NCBI GenBank assembly: GCA_002215675.1
Contig: NGFH01000002.1
Location: 471,887-535,886 of the forward strand
DNA from: Bacteroidetes bacterium 2013_40CM_41_45
GTDB taxonomy: Bacteria > Bacteroidota > Bacteroidia > AKYH767-A > 2013-40CM-41-45
DNA: 64,000 nucleotides
Reading direction: 5' to 3'
Shown here piece by piece: positions 9,191 to 18,357 of this stretch. The translations under genes were made by a program, and so were the position numbers. Within the stretch, counting starts at the first letter, position 1. Each line of letters starts with the position of its first letter. The notes under the pieces were generated by a model. That model saw only the letters and a program-made list of their open reading frames with translations, was not told the DNA's origin and made no database searches.

Positions 9191-9580
9191 ATGAAAATAC
9201 AAATCAAACGGCTGTTTAACCTGGGTGCGTTGGTGATACTGTTTATGCCAGCATTTTTTTCGTGCAAAAAAGATCAGCCCACAAAGGCGGTGATTACAGT
9301 TCTCGATAACAATTCACTTCCTTTGGCAGGCGCGCATGTGAGAGTGTTCCAGGATTCGGTGGTTAACCAGTATGGAGTAAGGGCAAGTGTCAGTGATGAA
9401 AAAATCAGCGACTCTAACGGCAGAACAGAACATATATTCAAGTGGGAAGCATTTCTGAATATCGAAGCAATAAGAATACGTTTAGACACGGCATCGCTGC
9501 CGCTTGATACTGATACAGCACGCGGATACGTCAGGCTCGAATATCAAAAGACCGTTAATGCTACTGTTCAGTTTCATTAA
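9191..9580 (+). CDS. Small lipoprotein of unknown function
   Basis: 129 residues from the chosen start. The N-terminus is a lipoprotein signal: hydrophobic stretch, then AFFSCKKDQP, with Cys near residue 22 as the lipidation site. The mature part begins TKAVITVLDNNSLPLAGAHVRVFQD, the pattern of a small carboxypeptidase-regulatory-like or transthyretin-like beta-sandwich. An in-frame ATG at 9101 would add 30 residues ahead of the signal peptide, so I prefer 9191. The last 20 bases overlap the convergent gene ending at 9561. No specific function can be assigned. Confidence 0.75.
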   Translation: MKIQIKRLFNLGALVILFMPAFFSCKKDQPTKAVITVLDNNSLPLAGAHVRVFQDSVVNQYGVRASVSDEKISDSNGRTEHIFKWEAFLNIEAIRIRLDTASLPLDTDTARGYVRLEYQKTVNATVQFH

Positions 9581-9929
9581 AGAACCCGCTGTTTTCAAAA
9601 TAATCTATCGCTGCCTTGCGCAGCATCATATCCTGCTCGCCTAAAGTAAGAGGAGGAATTTTTTTTATCAGCTTCCAGTGAGGCCATCCATCGCTGTCGT
9701 ATCCTTCAAACTCATAAAAGTTGTACTTGCTCAGCAGGGTGCAGGTGCCAATGTGCATCAGGTCCTGCTTTTCTTCCTTAGAGAAATCGCGCGCGCCTTT
9801 GCCAAATTCCTGAACCCCGATGAGAAACAAAATGGTATTCAAATCGGGCTTGTCACCAAACTTTTCGGTGAGGCGCGAAACAAGCTGCTGCCATTTGTTT
9901 TTAAGAATATAAATTTCGTTTTCGTCCAT
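9561..9929 (-). CDS. Conserved hypothetical cytoplasmic protein
   Basis: 122 residues, no signal peptide or membrane segment, moderately acidic. Notable stretches are LNTILFLIGVQEFGKG near residue 30 and YDSDGWPHWKLIKKIPPL near residue 80. It resembles a short uncharacterised protein that I believe is common in Bacteroidota, but I recognise no domain. It is convergent with the lipoprotein gene (20-base overlap) and divergent from the von Willebrand A gene. A possible minus-strand -7 box TACATTCG (9951-9958) lies just upstream. Confidence 0.7.
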   Translation of the reverse strand: MDENEIYILKNKWQQLVSRLTEKFGDKPDLNTILFLIGVQEFGKGARDFSKEEKQDLMHIGTCTLLSKYNFYEFEGYDSDGWPHWKLIKKIPPLTLGEQDMMLRKAAIDYFENSGFFNETEQ

Positions 9930-9970
9930 GGTACGAATCTCTAATCTTTACGAATGTACAAATAATGAAA

Positions 9971-10013
9971 TATCCTTGTAAACCTTATGCCTGAAAATGT
10001 TCGTACAAGGATA
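9971..10013. promoter_or_regulatory. Perfect 10-bp inverted repeat between divergent genes
   Basis: TATCCTTGTA at 9971-9980 and its exact reverse complement TACAAGGATA at 10004-10013 are 23 bases apart. The pair lies between the divergent starts at 9929 (minus) and 10024 (plus), right at the start of the latter. It could be an operator or a leader hairpin. Confidence 0.5.
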
Positions 10014-10023
10014 CTCTCTCTGC

Positions 10024-11214
10024 ATGAAAATTAATATAACACAATACAAAAAATATTTTCGGGGCATCCTGATTTCCGTTCTGCTTTTTGTAAACCCGGG
10101 AAGAATTTGTTCAGCGCAGTCAGAGCAGCCACCGCCCATCGATATTGTTTTTTGTGTTGACTTAAGCGGCAGCACCAACGGAATTATAGAGCATCTTAGA
10201 AACAACCTCTGGCATTTTATACATGAGTTAGAGCAGCTTGAACCGGTTCCCGACTACCGCATCGGTTTCATCGGGTTTTCGCGGCCGAGTTTCGGGAAGG
10301 AATATTCATATGTGAAAGTGATACGGAATCTTTCGTACGATACCGAATGGCTGAGCAGCGAAATGTTTTCGCTACGCTCGCAGATAGAACAGGGAAACCA
10401 GTTTGTGGGCGCAGCGCTTATGACTTGCGTAAAGAGCATTAACTGGTCGGTCGACCCCAATGCAGTGAAGTTGGTTTTTCTTTGCGGCAACGGCTTTGTA
10501 AATTCAGACGGGGATTTATATAAAAAAGCATGCGAGATGGCAGTAGCAAAAGGAATTATTATTCACGCCCTATACTGGCAGTCGTACACGCTGCCCAAAG
10601 AACTATGGGGATGGAGAGGAATAGCATCTCTTAGCGGGGGAAAATTTTTCAGCGTGGATGTTTCGTACAATGAAACCGCCAGCGACACCGGCTTTGATAC
10701 CGACAAGCTGATGGAGCTTGACGAAGAGCTGAACCGCACCTATGTATATTATGGCAACTTAGGCAAGCTGCGATACAAAATGATGGAAGAGCAGGACAGA
10801 AGAATTTACGAGGAGAGTAACCGCGGTTTCCGTTACAGGATGGATTATAAAATTTCTCCAAAATACCAGAAGAAAAATTCCGCCTGGGATTTGGTTGACT
10901 TCTCTGACAAGGCATACCTGGAACTGAAAGATTTTAACGTGAAGCAATTACCCGATTCACTGCAAAAGGTAGAAGACGGGGAGTTTAATGCTTTAGTGGA
11001 AAAGAAAAAATACGCGCGCTTCAGGATTTTGATTGAAATAAGAAAGATGTTGGAGCAACGTGCAAAGCAGGAAAGAGAAGCCATAACAGAATTCCTGGAG
11101 GGGCAAAAACAAACCCGCCTTGAGTGGGAAGAGCAAAAAAAACCGCGCCTCGATAACCTCATTATACGGCTTACGCTTGAAGCCGCACAGGCGAAAGGGT
11201 ATAAGATTAAGTAA
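10024..11214 (+). CDS. Secreted von Willebrand factor type A domain protein
   Basis: 396 residues from the chosen start. A signal peptide (ILISVLLFVNPGRICSAQ) is followed almost at once by the VWA domain: DIVFCVDLSGSTNGI contains the metal-ion-dependent adhesion motif DxSxS. The domain runs to about residue 210 (IIHALYW, GGKFFSVDV). The C-terminal third is a charged, probably coiled-coil region rich in K, R and E (KMLEQRAKQEREAITEF). An in-frame ATG at 9997 would put nine residues before the signal peptide and would run through an inverted-repeat arm, so 10024 is preferred. Ligand or partner is unknown. Confidence 0.85.
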   Translation: MKINITQYKKYFRGILISVLLFVNPGRICSAQSEQPPPIDIVFCVDLSGSTNGIIEHLRNNLWHFIHELEQLEPVPDYRIGFIGFSRPSFGKEYSYVKVIRNLSYDTEWLSSEMFSLRSQIEQGNQFVGAALMTCVKSINWSVDPNAVKLVFLCGNGFVNSDGDLYKKACEMAVAKGIIIHALYWQSYTLPKELWGWRGIASLSGGKFFSVDVSYNETASDTGFDTDKLMELDEELNRTYVYYGNLGKLRYKMMEEQDRRIYEESNRGFRYRMDYKISPKYQKKNSAWDLVDFSDKAYLELKDFNVKQLPDSLQKVEDGEFNALVEKKKYARFRILIEIRKMLEQRAKQEREAITEFLEGQKQTRLEWEEQKKPRLDNLIIRLTLEAAQAKGYKIK

Positions 11215-11222
11215 ATAAAAAA

Positions 11223-11250
11223 ACAGCCCACCGTTTAAACGATGGGCTGT
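11223..11250 (-). terminator. Intrinsic terminator for the minus strand (relic T9SS gene)
   Basis: ACAGCCCACCGTTT pairs with AAACGATGGGCTGT with a single mismatch. The T-run that follows the stem exists only when read on the minus strand (complement of AAATAAAAAAA at 11214-11223). It is therefore the terminator of minus-strand transcription, matching the relic T9SS tail just upstream of it. Confidence 0.8.
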
Positions 11251-11272
11251 GATAAAATAAAATCAATAAAGT

Positions 11273-11392
11273 TTATTTATTCAACACCAGCCGCGAAGTA
11301 ATAATCCTGTCATGATATTTTACCTGCATCACATAGATGCCATCGGGCTGGTTAGCCAAATTAACCTGGTAAGGAAGTGTAGGAGTAGTGAT
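11273..11392 (-). pseudogene. Relic of a T9SS C-terminal sorting domain
   Basis: Read on the minus strand, the last 40 or so codons before the TAA at 11273-11275 encode LPYQVNLANQPDGIYVMQVK followed by YHDRIITSRLVLNK and stop. That is nearly identical to the end of the 1803-residue T9SS protein at 12426 (LPYQVNLASQPAGIYVMQVK, YRDRIITSRLVLNK). Nothing upstream of 11392 resembles the rest of such a gene, and no start is present. A terminator follows it, as in the intact gene. It is the remains of a second T9SS gene or a duplicated tail. Confidence 0.85.
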
Positions 11393-11448
11393 GAAGAAAA
11401 AGGCAGAGTTAAAATGGAGGGAGAGGAAAATTTGCTGTACGATGTCAG

Positions 11449-12282
11449 CTAAGTTTTTCTACTGGTGTAGAGAATATCTATAGATACGTTGTAAAAATTG
11501 TATAAAAAATTGTAACCTTTCATAAAACAAGGTGAGTAATAAAAAGCTGGTTTAAGCACCATCTTTTTTAATTTTATGTAACGACCTGCCCCCAGTTGTA
11601 AAGGAACATTAATAAACCAAACATTACTTGTAGCATTGCTCACAGTGTTTTCAGGACCATAGTGAACCGCTGGAGCAGGCCCGAATGGGTCGGCCCAGTC
11701 ATCTGTTTGTTCTTGCTTTTGCTGGTTAATATGTATTAAATTAACAAAACAGTTTGCACCAATAGAGAAAAAAAATAATTTATAAACAGCTTGAAATTTA
11801 TAGCCGAGAGATAAAGCAGTCTGCGAGAAATGTATTTGAGTTGTGTCAACTATGTCAGACCAGTCAGATGTTTTTGCAATAAAAGCGGACTTTCTGTACG
11901 AATCGGAATAAGAAGATGTACCTGAAAATTTCAAATAACTTATCTGCATGATATGATGTAGATTTTTATTCTGACCTGAAGTAAAATCCAAACCACCGCT
12001 GACCATACCACCCAAAGATGATTTGCTGTAATTAAATCTACTAGGGTCGGGGCTACCTCTATCAATTCTGTAACCGTAGCCAAGAACAGGATTGATAGAA
12101 GGAGTATTATCCAAAAGGAAATCAAAAAAAGCGTCTGAATATTGCATCAAATTTATTCCACCCGATACAAAAATTTCCTTTTTTACGTGAGTTGTGCTGT
12201 CGATAGTTTGTCCATGCAAACGAACAACAGTGAAAAAGACTGTCGAGACGAGAACTGCTTTCGATGAGAGAAACTTGGTCAA
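11449..12282 (-). CDS. Predicted outer-membrane beta-barrel protein, unknown function
   Basis: 277 residues from a TTG start, chosen because it gives a clean signal peptide (TKFLSSKAVLVSTVFFTVVRLHGQ). The mature part alternates amphipathic strands with aromatic girdles (FVSGGINLMQYSDAFFDFLL, IMQISYLKFSG, LSLGYKFQAVYKLFFFSIGAN, VLKPAFYYSPCF), typical of a small outer-membrane barrel. The frame stays open to a GTG at 12384, but that codon lies inside the terminator stem of the neighbouring gene and would place about 34 hydrophilic residues before the signal. It sits exactly between two T9SS tail-plus-terminator units, so it may have been inserted there. Confidence 0.65.
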   Translation of the reverse strand: MTKFLSSKAVLVSTVFFTVVRLHGQTIDSTTHVKKEIFVSGGINLMQYSDAFFDFLLDNTPSINPVLGYGYRIDRGSPDPSRFNYSKSSLGGMVSGGLDFTSGQNKNLHHIMQISYLKFSGTSSYSDSYRKSAFIAKTSDWSDIVDTTQIHFSQTALSLGYKFQAVYKLFFFSIGANCFVNLIHINQQKQEQTDDWADPFGPAPAVHYGPENTVSNATSNVWFINVPLQLGAGRYIKLKKMVLKPAFYYSPCFMKGYNFLYNFYNVSIDILYTSRKT

Positions 12283-12373
12283 CTGTCTTGATTTTAAAAT
12301 GTCACCTAAAATTATTGTGTCGTCAGACTTCCTATCTGAGTGTAAAGATAACGGTTTCTCAAAATTGGACACA

Positions 12374-12405
12374 AAAAAGCCCACCCCGTTAATCGGGGTG
12401 GGCTG
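12374..12405 (-). terminator. Intrinsic terminator of the large T9SS gene
   Basis: AGCCCACCCCG and CGGGGTGGGCT form an 11-bp GC-rich stem around a short TTAAT loop. A run of Ts follows on the minus strand (complement of ACAAAAAA). It lies about 20 bases after the stop of the 12426-17837 gene. It resembles the terminator at 11223-11250, which follows the relic tail. Confidence 0.9.
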
Positions 12406-12425
12406 AAGATTATTTCAAAATCACT

Positions 12426-15400
12426 TTACTTATTCAACACTAACCGCGAGGTAATAATACGGTCGCGGTATTTTACCTGCATTACATAAATGCCGGCGGG
12501 TTGGCTGGCTAAATTTACCTGGTAGGGCAGAGCAGGAGCAGTGAATGTTCCCGAGATATATATTTCCTGTCCAATGGAATTTACAATGGTAACTTCTGCC
12601 TGCGCGTTCGGCTTGAGGAATAAAACATTGAACAATCCGTCAGCTGACGGATTAGGATATACCACCAGGCCGCTGTTCTGAACCGGTATGGGTGCAATGC
12701 CGATAGTAGATGTCACAAGCACTGTATCGGTAGAGTAGCATCCGTTGGCATCTACCACATAGAGCACATAGAACGTGTTCACCTGCGGATTGGCAAAGGG
12801 CGTTGCAGAATTGCAATTCAGCAAATCGAGGCACGGTGACCAAACATAAGTGTATGGTGGTGTGCCGCCCGATGCAGAACCAATCAACGTGGTATTTCCG
12901 TTAACATCAGCTCCCGCATTGGCAACCGGAGAATCGTGCACTACGATATTTCTTAGCGCGGAGTTGGTGCATCCATTGGCATCGGTGTAGGTATAGGTAA
13001 TACCATGAATACCCGTTCCGGCAACATTAGGGTCAAACATTCCGGCGCTTACGCCCGATCCAGAATACGAACCGCCGGCAGGCATGCCGGTGGTAAGGTT
13101 GAGCGGCGTTGCATTGAGACACACTGTCGGGAATGTGGGCAGCGTAACAACAGGCAAATCATTAACGGTAATGGTTGATGAATCGATGCCGGCACAGCCG
13201 AGATTATCAGTATAAGTATAAACAATAGTATAGGTTCCTACACCGGCAACAGTAGGGTAGAAAATATTATTGGACACTCCCGGCCCGGTATAAATTCCTC
13301 CGGTTGGAGTTCCTCCTGTCAGCAGAAGCGGAGAGGCGTCAATACAAATACTATTGAGCGGAGTCAACGCTACCACCGGCAACGGGTTAACGTTGATGGT
13401 GATGGATGAAGTAGACGAACAATTATAATAATTGTCGAAAACGTTTACGGTATACGTTGTTGACGTAGTAGGCGAAGCCACCGGGTTTGGAATCGTATCG
13501 CTGCTTAGGTAAACATTGGGAGTCCATAGGTAGTCGAAATCACTGGGTGCGCCAAACTGCGTATTAGGACGAACCGAATACGTAATTCCGGTTGCAACGG
13601 TAGTAATCCCGCAATTAAAGTCGGCGTGTGCATCAATAGAAGAAACAAACGGTGTTGTAGTTCTATTATGGATGCAGTTGACAGTAAAGTTTACACATGG
13701 TGTTCCCGGGCAAGTAGCACATTGCATAAATGTTGTTTCAACTACAATGTTTGAAACACCGTCCCAGATGAATGGAGTCGAGAAAGTAAGAGTATTCCAT
13801 CCCACCACGGGCATCAAAGAAGCAGCGTAATAAACCTGGCTTAATCCCGTAACAAAAGTATTTGTCATAAAGGTCTGTGCCGTTGCGCCCACCGAAACGG
13901 TAAAATTGGTGTAGGTACCAAGTGCAGGAGTATTGACTATTGTAATATCATATCCAACAGACATAATGGGCCCGGCAGATATTCCTGCTGCGGTCAATTC
14001 ACTTGCCAGGTATAATTGCTGGTTTCGGTCGCCCGTCCAGAAATTACCAAAGGGAGCAGGGTAGGATACTGTACTATTCACATTTGTTCCCGTTCCCACA
14101 GTAAACAGGAGAGGTTGACTGGTATTGTTTATGTCAAGTTGTGACGGAGTTCCGGCACAAACCGCTACAGGATTCGCCGTGGCTGCAATCACAGGTGAAG
14201 GATTAACAACAAGATTAATAGAGGTAGATGTCTGGCACCCGGCTCCGTCAATAGCATTAATGGTATAAAGCGTTGTAAACGGAGGGCCGGCTGTTACAGA
14301 ACTTCCGGTAGTGCTGCTCAATCCGATTGCGGGAGCCCACGAATAAGAATATCCCGGATTAATACTCGCAATGGTTATAGTAACCGGGTTACCGGCACAC
14401 ATAGGGTTACTTGTGGGTGTTGCAATAATGGTATCGGCAGGGGTTACCGTAACAATAACCGGTGTTCTTGGCCCGGGACAATTGCCGTCAAATTCTTCCA
14501 CGTAAAAAGTATCGGTGAAAGAAATTATGGGTGAAGTAATAGGAGAACCGGTGCCAATCTGGTTTCCGCCAACCGGTGCATCCCACCATTGCAGGGTTCC
14601 GGGGCCACCGGCCGTTGCCGTAAGGGTGACAGTGCCGGTTCCGCAACGGGTAAGGTTGGATGAAGTAGGCGCCGAGGGAACGGCAACAACAGAAACCGTA
14701 ACAGAAGAAGTACTCGTGCATCCCGATGTTATATTGGTGATCGTTACAGTATATGTGAAGTTACCCGTTGACAGTGGCGTTAATGCAGGGTTAAAGACGG
14801 TGCTGCTGCTTAACCATGTTGCCGGTGTCCATACAAATGTATACGGGAAAACCGGGCAGAATGCCCATGCCTCAGGAGTATTAAAATTAAAGTTGAGGTT
14901 ATTTCTGCCAGGAGCAGCAGTTCCAACCGTGCCGGTTTGATTTTCGATACCGATTACTTTGTTTGCTGTAGTGTTTGTTGCAAATGCCGAATGAATCTCT
15001 ACACAGTTGGTTCCCTCGTAAAGAATCACCTGGCTCTTATAAAAACCACCGCCAAAAAATGCCCGTACGCTGTCATAGCTCACCACGAGCATACGGTTTG
15101 GAGCCGCACCCAGGGTTGCCCATTTGATGTGCTGTCCCATGGCAGTATCCACAAACATATCACACCATGGAACGCCGATGTAATTGTCTAAACCGCCGAC
15201 ACTGGGAATCGTAGCAGGAGTAAACGTTGTCGAAAATGTGGGGCCAAACTGAATGTTTCCGTTTGTACATATCTTGAATGCGGTATAGTCTGTTCCAAAA
15301 AAATTAAACGTGAATCCTATCGGCATCCCCGGCTGCGGATTAAGAGGCATCAGCACATCATCGCCGGCAGGCCCTTCAGCGCCGGCAAAAGTCAAAGGAG

Positions 15401-17837
15401 CATATGGAATAGAATTTACAGTATACGTTACCTGCCCGGGCGGAGTACTTAATTGTGATGGCTGCCCCAGGCAAATAGATACAGGATTTGCCGTTGCCGC
15501 TGCAGGAGGGGGCGGAGTTAGAATAATGGTAATGGCAGCCGTGTCAGCGCATGTACCGTCATCGCCGGTAACAATATAGGTAGTGGTGGCATTCGGTGTA
15601 GCGGTAACTGAAGGGCCGGTGTTTTGATTCAGGTCGGCACCTACCCATGTATAATTATACGATGCATTAAGGCTTGATGCATTAAGTGTTACAGTTGCCG
15701 AAGCGGGCAATCCGCAAATGGATGTCTGTGAGGCGGTAACAACAACTGAGTCGGCTATATTCACAGTTGCAATTACAGGGGTCCTTGTGGCGCTTGCACA
15801 GCCGCTTGTATAATAAACCTTTCCATTCCACACTCTCGGTGAAAAACTTGCTCCGAAATATGCATTGCCTTTGCCGGTACGCACCTGGATGTTTGCATCC
15901 TGCACAAATACAGAATCCAACGTGTTGGGTGCGCCATTTGTATATGAAACCGTTCCGGAATGAGCCGTAACATAAAACCCATATTTTTGGCCGGCCGGAA
16001 TAGCAACGTTAAACGTAATGGGTATAGGGGTTGGATTTCCGGTACCCTGCGCTACTACGCCCACTGCAGTACCTAAAAATATCCATTGTGTACTGTCTGT
16101 TTCAAAACCGATGAAAGTTCCGGGGCGATACCAGACAGACCAATCGGTTGTGCCTGTTGCCATGTGTCCGTCAAAGTGGGTAATCGTTACACTCTGGAGG
16201 GCGGTGATGTTAAACATATTTCCCAACTGCCCGTTGCCGGCCGCAAATGTGGTGGTGAGGGGAGGTGGATTTGCCGAACCTATAGTTGACTCAACATAGA
16301 AAGTATCAGTAGCAGCAACGGTAGGTGAATAATTATTTCCTGTAAAAAGAGGTGAGCCGCCCGTGGGTTGATTGTACCATACCATATTTCCTATTCCCGA
16401 AGCAGAAAGATTTACCGTACCGAAACCGCAACGCGTATCTCCGGTAGTTGTCGGGGGAACAGGATTAACCACAATAATGGTGATAGTATTTGATACAACT
16501 GCGCCGCAGAACATGGCCCTGTAATCAGTAGTAGCAGCAGGGGAAACTGAATAGGGAGTTGAATTATTTCCCGGTCCTGTTTCATTAACCCAGGATACAC
16601 CGTCCCAGCTTTGCCATTGCAATGGCCCGCCAAATCCTGTAAGAGTAAGGGTGGCTGTTGCTCCAATGCAAATAGTGTCGGATGTAGGATTGGCTGTTAC
16701 AATTCCATAGGGGATAATAACCGTAGTCATGTTATCATTTGCCGGATTGGCATCATTCGCAGTGCTGGTGCTCGCATTGAAAGTGTATGTACCGATTAAA
16801 CTCATATCGTATGCGTTGGTAATAACAACATCCTGGGTAGCGCTTGGCGCCAGCGTTCCACTTGATAATACGACTGGCGGAAACACCTGTGGATTTGGTC
16901 CTGTAACGCTGCAGTTAACCGTATCAGCGTCCACACTGAAATCAATAGTCTGGGAACCGAAATTCTGAATACGAACCGTTACCGTTTCGTTTGCCGAGTA
17001 ACAGGAGTTCACCACCGGAGTAACTAAGGTAGTCGCTCCCATATCAGTAGGTGGCAGAACCCATGAAAAAGTTAAGCCGGAAGCGGGAACGTTTGCAGGA
17101 CTCAGATTACAAACACCAGACAGCAATGTAGCGGCAACAGAAGCTGACCATGTATCTATACCATTTGTTATCGCTCTTAAATTAAAGTCTGCAGGTGAAG
17201 TGCCGACCAAGCCAACGCTTCCCGCCTCATTAGCTGCATCACTACAGGTATTCGCACCCATTGTGGTAGCTGAAAGAAAAGTGCCGAAAACAACCTGTAC
17301 AGTATTTGTAGTTTCATTCAGGATAATCTGGAAAGAATAATCATCGCCTGTAGGACCGCCTGGATAGTGATGGCAATTTACCCATTGTACTACAAGTTGT
17401 TGGAATGGGGAAATACCTATCGTTTCATACCTGATTTCACCACTTGCAGGTGATATGGGAATCATATCTGTTCCGTATCCCGCAATCATATCATGATTGT
17501 TGGTGGCTGTAACGCCCTGCGCTCCGCAATATGTATTAACCACCGGGCCGCTTCCCATTACGATGAACCCGTTACAGTTGACTCCGAACGTAGTATAACT
17601 TGTTCCATCGTAAACAAAAGTAAAGCCTATGGGCTGCGCTGTGAATGAAGCATCATCCCAGCCCGAACCAACTGCAGCAACAACGGTTCCTCCTGTGATG
17701 GGAGTAAATGTTCCTGGTGACTGGCTGAAAACATAGCTGGTAGCTACCTGGGCATTTGCCAAAGTGGTTGCGCCGACAGCACAGATTACTATTGATTTTT
17801 TTAGAAAAGAAAATAATGAAGCGTAGTTTTGTTTCAT
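12426..17837 (-). CDS. Giant T9SS-secreted surface protein with Ig-like repeats
   Basis: 1803 residues. A signal peptide ends near residue 30 (TTLANAQ). Two related beta-sandwich modules with the pattern PIGFTF...Y/FxTFGVNCNGFIVMG occur near residues 70-230 and 830-1000. A CARDB-like module follows the first (about 262-375), then several Ig-like modules typical of Bacteroidota adhesins (TRCGFGTVNLSASG, TRCGTGTVTLTATAGG, GTPPYTYVWSP). The last 80 or so residues are a type A T9SS sorting domain: VVYPNPSADGLFNV, VTIVNSIGQEIY, LASQPAGIYVMQVKY. The protein is exported by Sec, passed through the T9SS and probably anchored on the cell surface, where adhesion or matrix binding is likely. It is followed by a terminator. 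Confidence 0.93.
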   Translation of the reverse strand: MKQNYASLFSFLKKSIVICAVGATTLANAQVATSYVFSQSPGTFTPITGGTVVAAVGSGWDDASFTAQPIGFTFVYDGTSYTTFGVNCNGFIVMGSGPVVNTYCGAQGVTATNNHDMIAGYGTDMIPISPASGEIRYETIGISPFQQLVVQWVNCHHYPGGPTGDDYSFQIILNETTNTVQVVFGTFLSATTMGANTCSDAANEAGSVGLVGTSPADFNLRAITNGIDTWSASVAATLLSGVCNLSPANVPASGLTFSWVLPPTDMGATTLVTPVVNSCYSANETVTVRIQNFGSQTIDFSVDADTVNCSVTGPNPQVFPPVVLSSGTLAPSATQDVVITNAYDMSLIGTYTFNASTSTANDANPANDNMTTVIIPYGIVTANPTSDTICIGATATLTLTGFGGPLQWQSWDGVSWVNETGPGNNSTPYSVSPAATTDYRAMFCGAVVSNTITIIVVNPVPPTTTGDTRCGFGTVNLSASGIGNMVWYNQPTGGSPLFTGNNYSPTVAATDTFYVESTIGSANPPPLTTTFAAGNGQLGNMFNITALQSVTITHFDGHMATGTTDWSVWYRPGTFIGFETDSTQWIFLGTAVGVVAQGTGNPTPIPITFNVAIPAGQKYGFYVTAHSGTVSYTNGAPNTLDSVFVQDANIQVRTGKGNAYFGASFSPRVWNGKVYYTSGCASATRTPVIATVNIADSVVVTASQTSICGLPASATVTLNASSLNASYNYTWVGADLNQNTGPSVTATPNATTTYIVTGDDGTCADTAAITIILTPPPPAAATANPVSICLGQPSQLSTPPGQVTYTVNSIPYAPLTFAGAEGPAGDDVLMPLNPQPGMPIGFTFNFFGTDYTAFKICTNGNIQFGPTFSTTFTPATIPSVGGLDNYIGVPWCDMFVDTAMGQHIKWATLGAAPNRMLVVSYDSVRAFFGGGFYKSQVILYEGTNCVEIHSAFATNTTANKVIGIENQTGTVGTAAPGRNNLNFNFNTPEAWAFCPVFPYTFVWTPATWLSSSTVFNPALTPLSTGNFTYTVTITNITSGCTSTSSVTVSVVAVPSAPTSSNLTRCGTGTVTLTATAGGPGTLQWWDAPVGGNQIGTGSPITSPIISFTDTFYVEEFDGNCPGPRTPVIVTVTPADTIIATPTSNPMCAGNPVTITIASINPGYSYSWAPAIGLSSTTGSSVTAGPPFTTLYTINAIDGAGCQTSTSINLVVNPSPVIAATANPVAVCAGTPSQLDINNTSQPLLFTVGTGTNVNSTVSYPAPFGNFWTGDRNQQLYLASELTAAGISAGPIMSVGYDITIVNTPALGTYTNFTVSVGATAQTFMTNTFVTGLSQVYYAASLMPVVGWNTLTFSTPFIWDGVSNIVVETTFMQCATCPGTPCVNFTVNCIHNRTTTPFVSSIDAHADFNCGITTVATGITYSVRPNTQFGAPSDFDYLWTPNVYLSSDTIPNPVASPTTSTTYTVNVFDNYYNCSSTSSITINVNPLPVVALTPLNSICIDASPLLLTGGTPTGGIYTGPGVSNNIFYPTVAGVGTYTIVYTYTDNLGCAGIDSSTITVNDLPVVTLPTFPTVCLNATPLNLTTGMPAGGSYSGSGVSAGMFDPNVAGTGIHGITYTYTDANGCTNSALRNIVVHDSPVANAGADVNGNTTLIGSASGGTPPYTYVWSPCLDLLNCNSATPFANPQVNTFYVLYVVDANGCYSTDTVLVTSTIGIAPIPVQNSGLVVYPNPSADGLFNVLFLKPNAQAEVTIVNSIGQEIYISGTFTAPALPYQVNLASQPAGIYVMQVKYRDRIITSRLVLNK

Positions 17838-17970
17838 GCTAAATGAATTTAAAAATGAAAAAAGAACTTTTGGGGATTAATTTGGTGATAAAAATAGAAA
17901 AAAATAAATATCTAAGAAATGCTTATATTTAACCGGTTTTTCATGGTAAGCGTTCACCTTTGCTTTTCGC

Positions 17971-18354
17971 ATGGTTACCCTCAAAAAAATACTTTCCGCC
18001 CTTTTAATTTCGAGCCTGCTGGTTGCAGTTACGGGAGTAAGTTTTTCGAAGCACATTTGTCTTTCAGGTAAATCCGTCGCCTGCGCAAAAAATAAAAATT
18101 GCTGCAAGCATTCAGATACCAGGAAAAATAACAAATGCTGCACGATACAGGATTTTTATTTTAAAGCGGATATCGTTTCAACACAATACAAGGTTAACCA
18201 GAAATTCTTTCCGGAAAATATCATTGCGGTTTTTCATAACCATTTTTTTATTTCCTCTCTGCAGGTTCAATACGCGCGGAATGATTTAATCAAGCCGCCT
18301 TTACTGCGAAGTTCACGTTCCATCCTTTTGGATTCCTCCCGCCTTACTATTTGA
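17971..18354 (+). CDS. HYC_CC_PP family protein
   Basis: 127 residues with an N-terminal hydrophobic export segment (ILSALLISSLLVAVTGVSFS). The ordered motifs KHIC near residue 27, KNCCKH and KCC near residues 42-55, and IKPPLLRS near residue 108 match the Bacteroidota family named for its HYC, CC and PP motifs (here HIC). The paired cysteines suggest metal or thiol chemistry in the envelope, but no activity is known. It is the first gene of an apparent operon with a TonB-dependent receptor and a heavy-metal-associated protein. A near-consensus -7 box (CACCTTTG, 17955-17962) ends eight bases before the ATG. Confidence 0.8.
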   Translation: MVTLKKILSALLISSLLVAVTGVSFSKHICLSGKSVACAKNKNCCKHSDTRKNNKCCTIQDFYFKADIVSTQYKVNQKFFPENIIAVFHNHFFISSLQVQYARNDLIKPPLLRSSRSILLDSSRLTI

Positions 18355-18357
18355 TTT

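Noticed and set aside
12282-12384. GTG start of the beta-barrel gene at 12384
   Set aside because: It lies inside the terminator stem of the T9SS gene and puts a hydrophilic stretch before the signal peptide; the TTG at 12282 gives a clean signal.
12426-17837. Plus-strand open frames of up to about 140 codons inside the T9SS gene
   Set aside because: They are antisense shadows of a repetitive low-complexity coding sequence with no start signals or recognisable domains.
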